The translations under genes and the position numbers were made by a program. The notes below the pieces were generated by a model. The model was not told where the DNA came from. It made no database searches and saw nothing but the letters and a program-made list of their open reading frames with translations. A stretch of 64,000 bases of DNA from Henricia sp. BOLD:AAB3569 (lineage: Eukaryota; Echinodermata; Asteroidea; Spinulosida; Echinasteridae), in NCBI GenBank assembly GCA_037783545.1, contig JBBELK010001359.1:17481-81480 (forward strand). The letters are read 5' to 3'. Every line of letters starts with the position of its first letter. Position 1 is the first letter of the stretch. Positions 1-11,900 of the stretch are shown here, in pieces.

Positions 1-850
1 CAGAGCATACCGATTTATTAGACAAACTACTTCCAGGAGACTTGGTATTAGTCGACAGAGGTTTTAATATACAGGATAGCGTTGGACTTGTTTGTGCCCA
101 AGTCAAATTTCCTAGCTTTATGAAGGGTAGAAAACAGCTGCCCGTCTTGGAGGTTGAAGTGTCAAGAAATATTGCCCATGTAAGGATACATGTAGAACGT
201 GTAATAGGACTTTTTCGTAACAAGTACACAATGCATAGTTCCGAGATTGCCCAGTTAACCCCGCCCCTTAGATATTGTTGCTATGTGCTCACAAGCCATC
301 GCAAAAAATGGCGACACACAACGTACAAAGCAACGGGACTTGGCATGGAAAGCACAGATTCATTGGATAAAACTCAAAGGTATTTATGTTCTAGGGTCGA
401 CAGTTACCGTAGCACACACTGAGCGAAGCGCTAGTAATGCAGGGATGACATATATTTCATAAAAATGCGCTTTCTTACCTTTGAACAGCGAATCGCCCGA
501 CATTGAAACCAAAATTCACCCGGTCACTGGCGCATACAACATACAAACTGTATGGGCAAAACAATCGCGTGATTGTGATCGATGACTGCATCACTTTGAC
601 CTTTGTGGGCGCCGTCTGCTAGCTCTGTTGTGATTGGTCGCGGGTTCGGCTTGATTGACAGGTCGGAACTATGCATTCTATCTGGAATCGTGCCAATTGA
701 CTACCTGCTCAATGCTTCCAGTATTAAATGTTCCAGCAATTGACAAAATTGTAACAGTTTGCTGCTGTCTCACTAACATGTGTAACTCCTCAGGTATTTG
801 TTTAAGAGCTGCTCAGGTTGGGGGATGGTCTATATGCAACAGTTCTGCTT
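1..850 (+). pseudogene. ISL2EU-type DDE transposase, 3' part, interrupted
   Basis: The reading frame is already open at the window edge, so this is the tail of a larger gene. It reads through DRGFNIQD, a basic stretch (FMKGRKQL) and [15 protein letters not shown], the C-terminal block of the DDE_Tnp_4 superfamily as found in ISL2EU transposons (family knowledge). Homology stops near 235 and resumes near 676 with LESCQLTTCSMLP and IDKIVTVCCCLTNMCNS, the usual end of this protein. The gap is filled by a MITE (236-671). The two parts no longer share one frame after removal of the insert, so the copy is dead. The YqaJ-like gene on the opposite strand at 2.8-4.1 kb is the normal partner in ISL2EU elements, in convergent orientation. 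Catalytic residues upstream are outside the window. Confidence 0.75.
236..671. mobile_element. MITE inserted in the transposase
   Basis: About 436 bp with short inverted ends (TAGTTCCGA at the left, TCGGAACTA at the right), flanked on both sides by TGCA. Because TGCATA is itself near-palindromic, the target duplication could be TGCA or TA. Coding homology to the transposase stops just before it and resumes just after it. It has no coding capacity, and its family is not recognised. Confidence 0.7.
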
Positions 851-1108
851 GTTAGAAGTACTTCAATAATACCACATAGACGAAAAGCGTTTTTTTTTTT
901 TTTCATAAATAAAATTGTATATAATTTATTTTATATATCATGTATGTATACATCGTATACATGTATATGAAAATACATTGCATAATATATTATTTTATAA
1001 ATAACCCTAATGAGAATTTATACTACGTATTTATAAATAAGACAGTTTATATATTTTTACTGGTCCAGAATACTTCACGTGGGTTGATAATCAAGGCCAA
1101 TACACTAC

Positions 1109-1501
1109 AGGCTGTTTTTAAAAAAAGGGTTAACCCAAAATAAAAGTGATTTTTCACCCACTTCCTGTAATTCCAGAGAATTTGTTTTTCCAAGTTTTTA
1201 TGCATTAATATAGCACTATTTCTGAAAAATATCGATTTAGCTCAAAGTGGATTTCAAGATATGGCTCATTATACGTGACGTGTACAAAACTGGCTTGTCC
1301 ACGGGAGCTTCTTACCACTTTAGAGGTCTTCATTGTGTTCAATCGTGCCTATGAGAAATGAGGCTCCTGTGGACAAGCCAGTTTTGTAATAGTGCTAAAC
1401 AACCAACTTATACAAACTGGGTAAAAATAAAATTCTCTGAAATTACAGGAAGTGGGTGAAAAATCACTTTTAATTTGGGTTAACTTTTTTTAAACCACCC
1501 T
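1109..1501. mobile_element. MITE with about 70-bp inverted ends
   Basis: The left end (1109-1180) and right end (1432-1501) are near-perfect inverted repeats; both contain GTTAACCCAAA, AAGTGATTTTTCACCCACTT and CCTGTAATT. A second internal inverted pair (ACAAAACTGGCTTGTCCAC near 1285 and its complement near 1370) makes most of the element fold back. There is no ORF. The target duplication is not clear. Confidence 0.8.
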
Positions 1502-2046
1502 ATGTTTAGTCTGGCATGTACAGTGTATGTACAAACAAAAAGTCATCTTAAAGGAGCGTAACCAGACTTTTTTTCAAAATTGTATTTCATTCTAACCTAA
1601 CAATTATATAAAATACTTTCCCAAAATACTATCCATAGGAGCAAAACAGAAAATGTCACACCATTTACTAATTACATGCAAAAGTTATTATGGGTCTACG
1701 GTACATGTACAGGCGGCAATTTATTGGCTTCTTTGGCATCTAAACAAAAACCTTCATAAATTTATTAAAATATTGGGTGAAAACATAAGATTCAGGAATG
1801 AGAATTTGTTACGGTTCATATTTTCATATTGTACAGGCGATGCAATGTAACACCCAGTTTTGAACAAGCCAAATTTTAGCAATTTCTAACATTGGTCCAC
1901 CGATATTTGTTGACCTACCGTACACATGTAACTTATTTAAACTTGTTAAGTACTGCATTTTATTTACATTCTTTTGGCATACATGCATGTAGGAAATTAA
2001 ATGTTCAATCAGTTACTCGAAAACATTGTCAAAGCCATCGAAAGAG

Positions 2047-2247
2047 TGCTCTGAGATCTTCTAAGTGCATTACACAACACACAGGACCAACGGCTTTACA
2101 TCCCTTCCGAAGGATGGAGCAAGTGTGTTAAAGTGCCTTGCTTATGGGCACAGGTATACCACGGCCGCGTATCGAAACCCGCAACCCAAAGTTTTCCCCC
2201 GAGTGTTGCAAGTCAGTGACGCAAACCACTCAGCCACGGTACCCCAC
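2047..2247 (-). mobile_element. tRNA-derived SINE (copy 1)
   Basis: It aligns along its length with the copy at 46467-46716. Both share ACCAACGGCTTTACATCCCT, the GGATGGAGCAAGTGTG stretch and a terminal GGTACCCCAC, which is the complement of a tRNA 5' end. On the minus strand a degenerate A box and B box remain, followed by the CAAGGCACT core. The many differences from copy 2 suggest an old insertion. Confidence 0.8.
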
Positions 2248-2499
2248 AAGTTCATTTTAAGTTAAAAATGGAGGATCTATTTTTTTCCAATTCAGTTTCA
2301 GATATTTGGTTTTCAAATGTGTAATCGGATAGTGAAATAAAACCGGTATACTTGGACTCCAGCTTTCATACTTAAAGTGATTTATGTTTGAAAATACATT
2401 CCTGAATTTATAAAGAATACAACGGCGCTCTACGAGTGCTATCCTACTTGTTTAGTTTATACCAAGGTAATTTCTCTCACTAAGTTGATTTACACGTAT

Positions 2500-2790
2500 A
2501 ACATGGTACGGATTAAGCCGACTTGACGGGATAATTTATATTGCCAAGTCGACTTGGCGAAATAACTTGATGCCAACTTGCCAAGTCGACTTGACTTACA
2601 TAATTATCCTACCAACTTGGTGGGATAATTATGTAAGTCAAGTCAACTGCACCAAGTCAACTTAGCAGATTTAGAAAGGCAACTTGTGGCAACAAAAATA
2701 TCTCGCCAAGTCGACTAATTGAATTTAGAATGCGGACTTATTAAATCAAGGAAGTCCACTTGGCAAAATAAATTAGTTGCTCATTAGGTT
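2500..2790. repeat. Palindromic element built of AAGTCGACTTGG words
   Basis: Variants of CCAAGTCGACTTGG and CAACTTG recur roughly every 15-40 bp. A core inverted repeat is centred near 2616 (GACTTACATAATTATCC on the left, GGATAATTATGTAAGTC on the right). It has no ORF. Its design resembles the other word-rich elements in this window (51.6, 53.6 and 62.6 kb). No family can be named. Confidence 0.65.
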
Positions 2791-2833
2791 GGTCTGAAGT
2801 ACATGTAAAAATTGGCTTTCAGATAATAAATGA

Positions 2834-4125
2834 CTATTCTTTACTAACAGCAACAGTGCGAGGCCTAGAATACCATTTACCAACTAGTTCGGGCAGGATT
2901 ACTTGCTTGAAGAACTGTACAGACTTTTTGGTGACATTTTCCCAAAAACTGCCATTGGCCTCAACACGTTCAACATGCAAATCACATTCTGTCCAAACTA
3001 CATAAAAATCCTTATTGCATATAAACATCTGGGTCTGTACTTGGTAATAGTGGGCATGTGATTCTTTTAGTTTCAGTTGGCCGTCAATATTTTTCTAGTG
3101 AACAGTTTCTATTTAAAGCATCATCCAACTTGTTTGAACGCTTACAATACGGGCATTTTATCTCTACAAGGCCTTCTCCACAACAATCACACACAACAAC
3201 TGCATCTGGTGAGGCACCCAAGTATGGCATTTCAGGATTTATAACCAAACCACTTTTTGTACAAGTGAAGTTGTCGTGGCTTTCACTCATGAGCTCACTG
3301 TGACAGTAGGATTGTAGTGCAACTGGCTCGTGATCGCAACCCCATTTTGTAGCCTTATTAGTTGAAAATTGTGAACGTTCTGGATAACAAATCAATTTAG
3401 TAATTGATGGATGTGTTTTCCAAAGATGTAGCGCAGACCGCTTTCATGTTTGAAGCTGGTATGCGACCAACTCTGAAGTTGTACCAGACCTTGCATTTTT
3501 ACTGTTCCCTCGTTTCTTTCTCCACCTTGATGGCTTGTACACTGCTGACTGCGATACTACTGAATACTGATGAACAGTGTTCTATAGTACCCTTTAGGCA
3601 CTGCAACCCATGAGTCATCATTGAGTTCAGTGAGTATCTGTGGAAAACGTACACTCAAAGAAGCTAGAACAAACTGGCTGGCGAAGTTTGGCATTTCTGC
3701 CAACATAGATGCCTTGGTGCATCAGTTCAATTTTTTTGCAAATGTTAAAAATTCATCATCAGATGGAGGCTGAACATGGGGAAGTTTGGTGGTTGAACGT
3801 TGTCGAGATGAGCAAGGATGTGCCATTTCTTCATCCAGTTTCCTCTTCATTAGTTTGGCAGACTGGAAGTTTGTGTCCTGAATAGTGCTGAATTTTATTT
3901 GGTTAACTCCACTGGCCATTGGCAGCAGCCAGTATGCTGGTGACTGAGTGACCGTCTTAGAGTCTTGCAGTGTGGTCGCAGCATCAACCCAGAAAAGCAG
4001 TGCACCTACATGAGAGCAGACTTCACCCAACCCAACTTTGCAGTTACAATGACCTGTAATGATGGAGCCATCCTTCTTGGAAATCACCCATGGCTGAGCC
4101 GGACGGTCATTCATCGACTGAATGC
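2834..4125 (-). pseudogene. SWIM zinc finger / YqaJ-like nuclease gene of an ISL2EU transposon
   Basis: Three blocks follow one another on the minus strand. At 4114-3722 is a SWIM-type zinc finger (GHCNCKVGLGEVCSHVGALL). Around 3560-3084 is a YqaJ exonuclease-like core: RVGRIPASNMKAVC, then CDHEPVAL, GASPDAVV and GEGLVEIKCPY, which carry the acidic and lysine residues of the PD-(D/E)XK fold. At 3083-2834 is the C-terminal block HYYQVQTQMFIC and DLHVER. This SWIM plus YqaJ order is known from the second protein of ISL2EU elements; its role in transposition is unproven. The blocks lie in different frames (for example a shift near 3085 and stops in the 3400-3700 part), so the gene is dead. It faces the transposase remnant at 1-850. 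A 5' exon beyond 4125 was not found. Confidence 0.75.
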
Positions 4126-4709
4126 TTCACCTATATAATAAACAAGTAAATGGAAAAACAATAGACCATGATAATCGATTACCATGACACCCTATTGATG
4201 AACAATCATGGCTGATAGTGATAAATATGAAGGCGACTTCATCACATACCTGGCGACTGTGCTGATATTTACGTTGTTATACTGTGTATGGAGAAACAAA
4301 TGAACGTCGCTATTGTTCATTAATCATATGTATATCAATTATGGGGCGAAGTGGTGATGGGGCAAAGTGGAAAAGTGTTTCCTCACCATGCACTAAATTT
4401 AAACTTTTTTAGGCGTTATGGGTACAATTACCATGCATGGACACCCAGTATTTTCCTTGTTGTGGCATACATGTATAAATGATTTTTGGACAATTTAATG
4501 GACAAAATGGTACCAACATTCCGTAGACACACGCAAGGTGAATTTCTCAAGAACTATCAGACAGAGTTTGGTGGCAATTGGGCAGCGGATTATTGCGCTT
4601 GCCAAGAAAGTTTATGTCCACTCTTAAAGTTAGAGTGCCGCCATATTGATCAAAAATGAAATGACCTATCATGCCTATTGACCCCCTTCGAAACACGTGC
4701 AAATACGCT
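4126..4709. other. No gene seen
   Basis: AT-rich sequence upstream of the YqaJ remnant. It probably includes more of the dead ISL2EU element, but no motif is recognisable. CTATTGACCCCC near 4677 and its approximate complement near 4920 may be outer ends of the palindrome that follows. Confidence 0.4.
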
Positions 4710-4900
4710 ATTTTGGGAGTCAAATAATGCTGTCATTGTGGAAGCGATGTGCGTGCGCGCTGTGTGCGTCTCTGGTGGGCGTAACGCGGTTTAATTCACC
4801 AATGGGAGCCTTAGCATTGCGCGTTACGCACGCTATGGACACACACAACGCGCACGCACATTGCTTCCACAACGACGCGGCATTATTTAACTCCCAAAAT
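4710..4900. mobile_element. Fold-back MITE, about 190 bp
   Basis: The left arm begins ATTTTGGGAGT and the right arm ends ACTCCCAAAAT. Both arms continue with AAATAATGC, GTGGAAGC and GCGTGCGCG stretches in inverted orientation, so almost the whole element forms one hairpin about 80 bp long with a short loop. Reading frames on either strand through it encode mirror-like peptides and are not genes. Confidence 0.75.
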
Positions 4901-5134
4901 GACGTCATTGGCACGAGCTCAATAGGGGATGTATATCCCCCATAGTTCTAGGGGTATGGAAAGAATTGGAACTTTGATCATGGCTTCAGACATGTGTGAA
5001 AAACATATGAGACAGGCTGAACAAGTTTCCTCACAAAATCCTAAATTTTCCCACTAAACATTTTGGGTTTTTTCCATTAAAATATGCACATTCCATTGCC
5101 AGTTAAGTCATCAACTTCCCAACTGAACTCTTAC

Positions 5135-5450
5135 CCACGGATTTTGCTAAATCTTTATATTGGAATAAATAGCTTATTCAATTTTAGGATATGCTTATTA
5201 TCCTATTTGCACGTTTGTCGCAAATGTTGCTTTTCTGTAGAAAAATCACATTTCACCAGTCCTTCAAAAATTGCATTCAGTTAGTGCACAAGATATAACC
5301 ATGCATTCACAGGCGTATGCAGCGCCCTCTGTTGTCGCGCTTACGCACAGACCGCTTGGGCCTACATTTTGTGCATTACTTTATGCAGTAATTTTATCGT
5401 TTAATTATCTCAGAAATGCAACATTTCCGACAGAAGTGCAAAATTGAATA
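5135..5450. mobile_element. MITE copy related to the 49.1-49.9 kb palindrome
   Basis: It shares with the 49-kb palindrome the stretches GTCGCAAATGTTGCTTTTCT, CAGTTAGTGCACAAGATA, AGCGCCCTCTGTTGTCGCGC and TTACGCACAGACCGCT. It also has an inverted GCAACATTT end near 5420. This is a single copy of the unit that occurs there as a head-to-head dimer. Confidence 0.75.
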
Positions 5451-5501
5451 AGTGGAAAAATTACCATACACATTAATCGCCAGTTGAGACTCCATTCACT
5501 A

Positions 5502-5574
5502 AGTCTATGGAGCATGACATACAAGACGTATGCCTTGTATGCAGGAGGTCGTGGGTTCGAGTCCCACTGGAGCA
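5502..5574 (+). other. tRNA-like sequence (decayed tRNA or SINE head)
   Basis: A perfect T arm (GTGGG TTCGAGT CCCAC) with a consensus B box is followed by TGGAGCA. Upstream is an 8-bp stem (CATACAAG with CTTGTATG) in about the anticodon position. The acceptor stem pairs poorly and the D arm is not clear, so it is not called as a functional tRNA. It may be the head of a SINE. Confidence 0.35.
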
Positions 5575-5962
5575 CGCTATGAAGTTTTTCATAGTGTCTC
5601 GGGAAAACACTAAGTATACAGTGTTAATAATTACGTCGGGTAAAGGCAAACAAAAACTAAGTAAATTTATGTCACCCTTTATGTGTTGGCTTTTTTGGGT
5701 CTACACTATAACCAGTGAACTGTTTCCATGCGCTATACTAATGGGCGTTTCAGATTACCAGCGAATGTTTAGACCCAATTATCATGGCAACGACGTCACA
5801 CTTTAGTAGTCTATTAGCATTAGAGGCGCGCGGATTCAGACTTTTCGCTAATGCGACGCGCGAAATTGTGGCTCGGTGCCTTGCGGCGTGGATTTGACAC
5901 GGGACTCCAAAATATACAACAGTCAATGATACTGATTTTTCAATTCACAAACACAATCGAAA
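5575..5962. other. No gene seen
   Basis: Left flank of the large array. It contains a small inverted GCGCGCG pair near 5826-5863 and nothing else recognised. Confidence 0.4.
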
Positions 5963-8900
5963 CTAGACCTGTGTTCGTTCTTGACAACGAACACATGGCT
6001 GTTCCCCTCCTTTTTATAAACATATATGGTGTTCGGGATGACCTTTGTTAGTGATCGCATATGAAGAAATCACGATCGTAGGTCAAACGGTTGAGTTTTT
6101 ATCGATTTTTAAATTTTGAATATTATTACATGTCCCTTTAATCTGACATGTAGGGAAGGTCAAAGGTGTTGCTATATGTTTGGATATCCCACCCTAGTCG
6201 AAGTGTAACACAGTTGACCCCATCGTGTTATATTGTACCCCTTTCAAATGGAAAGGCAAAATCTGTTTGACCAATAGGAAACGAGGTCAAAGGTCAAGGC
6301 GTGTGCGCATCTTAAAGACATTTGTTAGTGATCGTGTATGCCAAAGGAATCAAAATCGTAGGTCAAACCATTGATTTTTTATTGATTTTTGAATATTTAA
6401 TTACGTAATCATCTTGTCGCTAGAGGGCGCTATTTCGTACGATGACGTCATCACTTATATTTTTGGAAAGCTTAAGGGCCTCTGGTAATAACACCATTGA
6501 CCCCATATCAATACCTCCTACCACTTTCAAACTAAGGGCCACTTCCGGTTTCGACCGGAAGTAAGCAAGGTCAAAGGTCACCAACATATTTTTTAGATAC
6601 CTCACCCTAGTCGAAGTGTAACACAAGTGACTTTGTCCAAATATCTTGCACCACTTTCAAATGGCAAGGCAAAATCTGTTTGACCAATAGGAAACGAGGT
6701 CAAAGGTCAAGGCGTGTGCGCATCTTAAAGACTTTTGTTAGTCATCGTATATGGCGAAGGAATCAAGATCGTAGGTCAAACGGTTGATTTTTTATTGATT
6801 TTTGAATATTTAATTTATTAAACTTCATGCGCCTTTAATCTGACACGTGATGACGTCATCATTACGTCATTAGTACTGTGCACTAATTCACATAGTGACC
6901 AATGTCCATGTGAAGTTTGAAGTCAATCATCAATGTGAAAGTGTCCGAAATAGCGTCTGAAAAAAGTGGAAGAAGGAAAAGAATAAAAAACTAGACCTGT
7001 GTTCGTTCTTGACAACGAACACATGGCTGTTCCCCTCCTTTTTATAAACATATATGGTGTTCGGGATGACCTTTGTTAGTGATCGTATATGAAGAAATCA
7101 CGATCGTAGGTCAAACGGTTGAGTTTTTATCGATTTTTAAATATTTAATATTATTACATGCCCCTTTAATCTGACATGTAGGGAAGGTCAAAGGTGTTGC
7201 TATATGTTTGGATACCCCACCCTAGTCGAAGTGTAACACAGTTGACCCCATCGTGATATATTGTACCCCTTTCAAATGGCAAGGCAAAATCTGTTTGACC
7301 AATAGGAAACGAGGTCAAAGGTCAAGCCATGTGTGCATCTTTAAGACATTTGTTAGTGATCGTATATGCAGAAGGAATCAAATTCGTAGGTCAAACGGTA
7401 GATTTTGTATTGATTTTTGAATATTTAATTACGTAATCATCTTGTCGCTAGAGGGCGCTATTTCGTACGATGACGTCATAACTTATATTTTTGGAAAGCT
7501 TAAGGGCCTCTGATAATAACACCATTGACCCCATCTCAATACCTCCTACCACTTTCAAACTAAGGGCCACTTCCGGTTTCGACCGGAAGTGAGCAAGGTC
7601 AAAGGTCACGACCATATTTTTTGGTTACACCACCCTAGGTCGAAGTATAATACAGTTGACCACATCCAGATATCTTGTACCACTTTCAAATGGCAAGGCA
7701 AAATCTGTTTGACCAATAGGAAACGAGGTCCAAGGTCAAGGGGTGTGCGCACCTCAAAGACCCTTGTTAGTCATCGTATATGGCGAAGGAATCAAGATCG
7801 TAGGTCAAACGGTTGATTTTTTAATGATTTTTGAATATTTAATTTATTAAACTTTATGCCCCTTTAATCTGACACGTGATGACGTCATCATGACTTCATT
7901 AGTACTGTGCACAACTTCACATAGTGACCAATGTCCATGTGAAGTTTGAAGTCAATCATCAATGTGCAAGTGTCCGAAATAGCGTCTGAAAAAAGTGGAA
8001 GAAGGAAAAGAATAAAAAACTAGAAATGTGTTCGTTGAAAACGAACACATGGCTGTTTCCCTCCTTTTTATAAACATATGTGGTGTTCGGGATGACCTTT
8101 GTTAGTGATTGTATATGAAGAAATCACGATCGTATGTCAAACGGTTGAGTTTTTATCGATTTTTAAATATTGAATATTATTACATGCCACTTTAATCTGA
8201 CATGTAGGGAAGGTCAAAGGTGTTGCTATATGTTTGGATACCCCACCCTAGTCGAAGTGTAACACAGTTGACCCCATCGTGATATATTGTACCCCTTTCA
8301 AATGGCAAGGCAAAATCTGTTTGACCAATAGGAAACGAGGTCAAAGGTCAAGCCATGTGCGCATCTTAAAGACATTTGTTAGTGATCGTATATGCAGAAG
8401 GAATCAAATTTGTAGGTCAAACGGTAGATTTTTTATTGATTTTTGAATATTTAATTACGTAATCATCTTGTCGCTAGAGGGCGCTATTTCCTACGATGAC
8501 GTCATCACTTATATTTTTGGAAAGCTCAAGGGCCTCTGGTAATAACACCATTGACCCTATCTCAATACCTCCTTTCACTTTCAAACTAAGGGCCACTTCC
8601 GGTTTCGACCGGAAGTGAGCAAGGTCAAAGGTCACGGCCATATTTTTTGGATACACCACCCTAGGTCCAAGTGTAATACAGTTGACCACATCCAGATATC
8701 TTGTACCACTTTCAAATGGCAAGGCAAAATCTGTTAGACCAATAGGAAACGAGGTCAAAGGTCAAGCCCTGTGCGCATCTTAAAGACATTTGTTAGTGAT
8801 CGTATATGCCACAGGAATCAAGATCGTAGGTCAAACAGTTGATTTTTTATTGATTTTTGAATATTTAATTACGTAATCATCTTGTCGGTAGAGGGCGCTA

Positions 8901-11900
8901 TTTCGTACGATGACGTCATCACTTATATTTTTGGAAAGCTTAAGGGCCTCTGGTAATAACACCATTGACCCCATCTCAATACCTCCTTTCACTTTCAAAC
9001 TAAGGGCCACTTCCGGTTTCGACCGGAAGTGAGCAAGGTCAAAGGTCACAAAAATATTTTTTAGATACCCCACCCTAGTCGAAGTGTAACACAAGTGACT
9101 TTGTCCAAATATCTTGCACCACTTTCAAATGGCAAGGCAAAATCTGTTAGACCAATAGGAAACGAGGTCAAAGGTCAAGGGGTGTGCGCATCTCAAAGAC
9201 CTTTGTTAGTCATCGTATATGCCGAAGGAATCAAGATCGTAGGTCAAACGGTTGATTTTTTATTGATTTTTGAATATTTAATTTATTAAACTTCATGCCC
9301 CTTTAATCTGACACGTGATGACGTCATCATGACGTCATTAGTACTGTGCACTAATTCACATAGTGACCAATGTCCATGTGAAGTTTGAAGTCAATCATGA
9401 ATGTGCAAGTGCCCGAAAAAGCGTCTGAAAAAAAGTGGAAGAAGGAAAAGAATAAAAATAAAAATAAACTAGAAATGTGTTCGTTGAAAACGAACACATG
9501 GCTGTTCCCCTCCTTTTTATAAACATATATGGTGTTCGGGATGACCTTTGTTAGTGATCGTATATGAATAAATCACGATCGTAGGTCAAACGGTTGAGTT
9601 TTTATCTATTTTTAAATATTGAATATTATTACATGCCCCTTTAATCTGACATGTAGGGAAAGTCAAAGGTGTTGCTATATGTTTGGATACCCCACCCTAG
9701 TCGAAGTGTAACACAGTTGACCCCATCGTGGTATATTGTACCCCTTTCAAATGGCAAGGCAAAATCTGTTTGACCAATAGGAAACGAGGTCAAAGGTCAA
9801 GCCATGTGCGCATCTTAAAGACATTTGTTAATGATCGTATATGCAGAAGGAATCAAATTCGTAGGTCAAACGGTAGATTTTATATTGATTTTTGAATATT
9901 TAATTACGTAATCATCTTGTCGCTAGAGGGCGCTATTTCGTACGATGACGTCATTACTTATATTTTTGGAAAGCTTAAGGGCCTCTGATAATAACACCAT
10001 TGACCCCATCTCAATACCTCCTACCACTTTCAAACTAAGGGCCACTTCCGGTTTCGACCGGAAGTGAGCAAGGTCAAAGGTCACCAACATATTTTTTAGA
10101 TACCCCACCCTAGTCGAAGTGTAACACAAGTGACTTTGTCCAAATATCTTGCACCACTTTCAAATGGCAAGGCAAAATCTGTTTGACCAATAGGAAACGA
10201 GGTCAAAGGTCAAGGCGTGTGCGCATCTCAAAGACCCTTGATAGTCATCGTATATGGCGAAGGAATCAAGATCGTAGATCAAACGGTTGATTTTTTATTG
10301 ATTTTTGAATATTTAATTTATTAAACTTCATGCCCCTTTAATCTGACACGTGATGACGTCATCATGACGTCATTAGTACTGTGCACAACTTCACATAGTC
10401 ACCAATGTCCATGTGAAGTTTAAAGTCAATCATGAATGTGCAAGTGCCCGAAAAAGCGTCTGAAAAAAGTGGAAGAAGGAAAAGAAAAGAAAAAATAAAA
10501 AAAAAAATAAAAAAAAAAATCTTAACGAAAACAAAGGCTGTTCCCAACCGTATGGGAACAGCAAAAAAATAAAAATCTTAACGAAAACAAAGGCTGTTCC
10601 CAACCGTGTTGGAACAGCCAACTAGACCTGTGTTCGTACTTGACAACGAACACATGGCTGTTCCCCTCCTTTTTATAAACATATATGGTGTTCGGGATGA
10701 CCTTTGTTAGTGATCGTATATGAAGAAATCACGATCGTAGGTCAAACGGTTGAGTTTTTATCGATTTTTAAATATTGAATATTATTACATGCCCCTTTAA
10801 TCTGACATGTAGGGAAGGTCAAAGGTGTTGCTATATGTTTGGATACCCCACCCTAGTCGAAGTGTAACACAGTTGACCCCATCGTGATATATTGTACCCC
10901 TTTCAAATGGAAGGGCAAAATCTGTTTGACCAATAGGAAACGAGGTCAAAGGTCAAGCCATGTGCGCATCTTTAAGACATTTGTTAGTGATCGTATATGC
11001 AGAAGGAATCAAATTCGTATGTCAAACGGTAGATTTTTTATTGATTTTCGAATATTTAATTACGTAATCATCTTGTCGCTAGAGGGCGCCATTTCGTACG
11101 ATGACGTCATCACTTATATTTTTGGAAAGCTTAATGGCCTCTGGTAATAACACCATTGACCCCATCTCAATACCTCCTACCACTTTCAAACTAAGGGCCA
11201 CTTCCGGTTTCGACCGGAAGTGAGCAAGGTCAAAGGTCACGACCATATTTTTTCGATACACCACCCTAGGTCGAAGTGTAATACAGTTGACCACATCCAG
11301 ACATCTTGTACCACTTTCAAATGGCAAGGCAAAATCTGTTTGACCAATAGGAAACGAGGTCCAAGGTCAAGGGGTGTGCGCATCTCAAAGACCCTTGTTA
11401 ATCATCGTATATGGCGAAGGAATCAAGATCGTAGGTCAAACGGTTGATTTTGTATTGATTTTCCAATATTTCATTAGGTAATCATCTTGTCGCTAGAGGG
11501 CGCTATTTCGTACGATGACGTCATCACTTATATTTTTGGAAAGCTCAAGGGCCTCTGATAATAACACCATTGACCCCATCTCAATACCTCCTACCACTTT
11601 CAAACTATAGGGCCACTTCCGGTTTCGACCGGAAGTGAGCAAGGTCAAAGGTCACGACCATATTTTTTGGATACCCCACCCTAGTCGAAGTGTAACACAG
11701 TTGACCCCATCCAGATATCTTGTACCACTTTCAAATGACAAGGCAAAATATGTTAGACCAATAGGAAACGAGGTCCAAGGTCAAAGGGTGTGCGCATCTC
11801 AAAGACCCTTGTTAGTCATCGTATATGGCGAATGAATCAAGATCGTAGGTCAAACGGTTGATTTTTTAATGAATTTTGAATATTTAATTTATTAAACTTC

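Noticed and set aside
5502-5574. Functional tRNA gene
   Set aside because: The T arm is good, but the acceptor stem and D arm do not form properly; kept only as tRNA-like.
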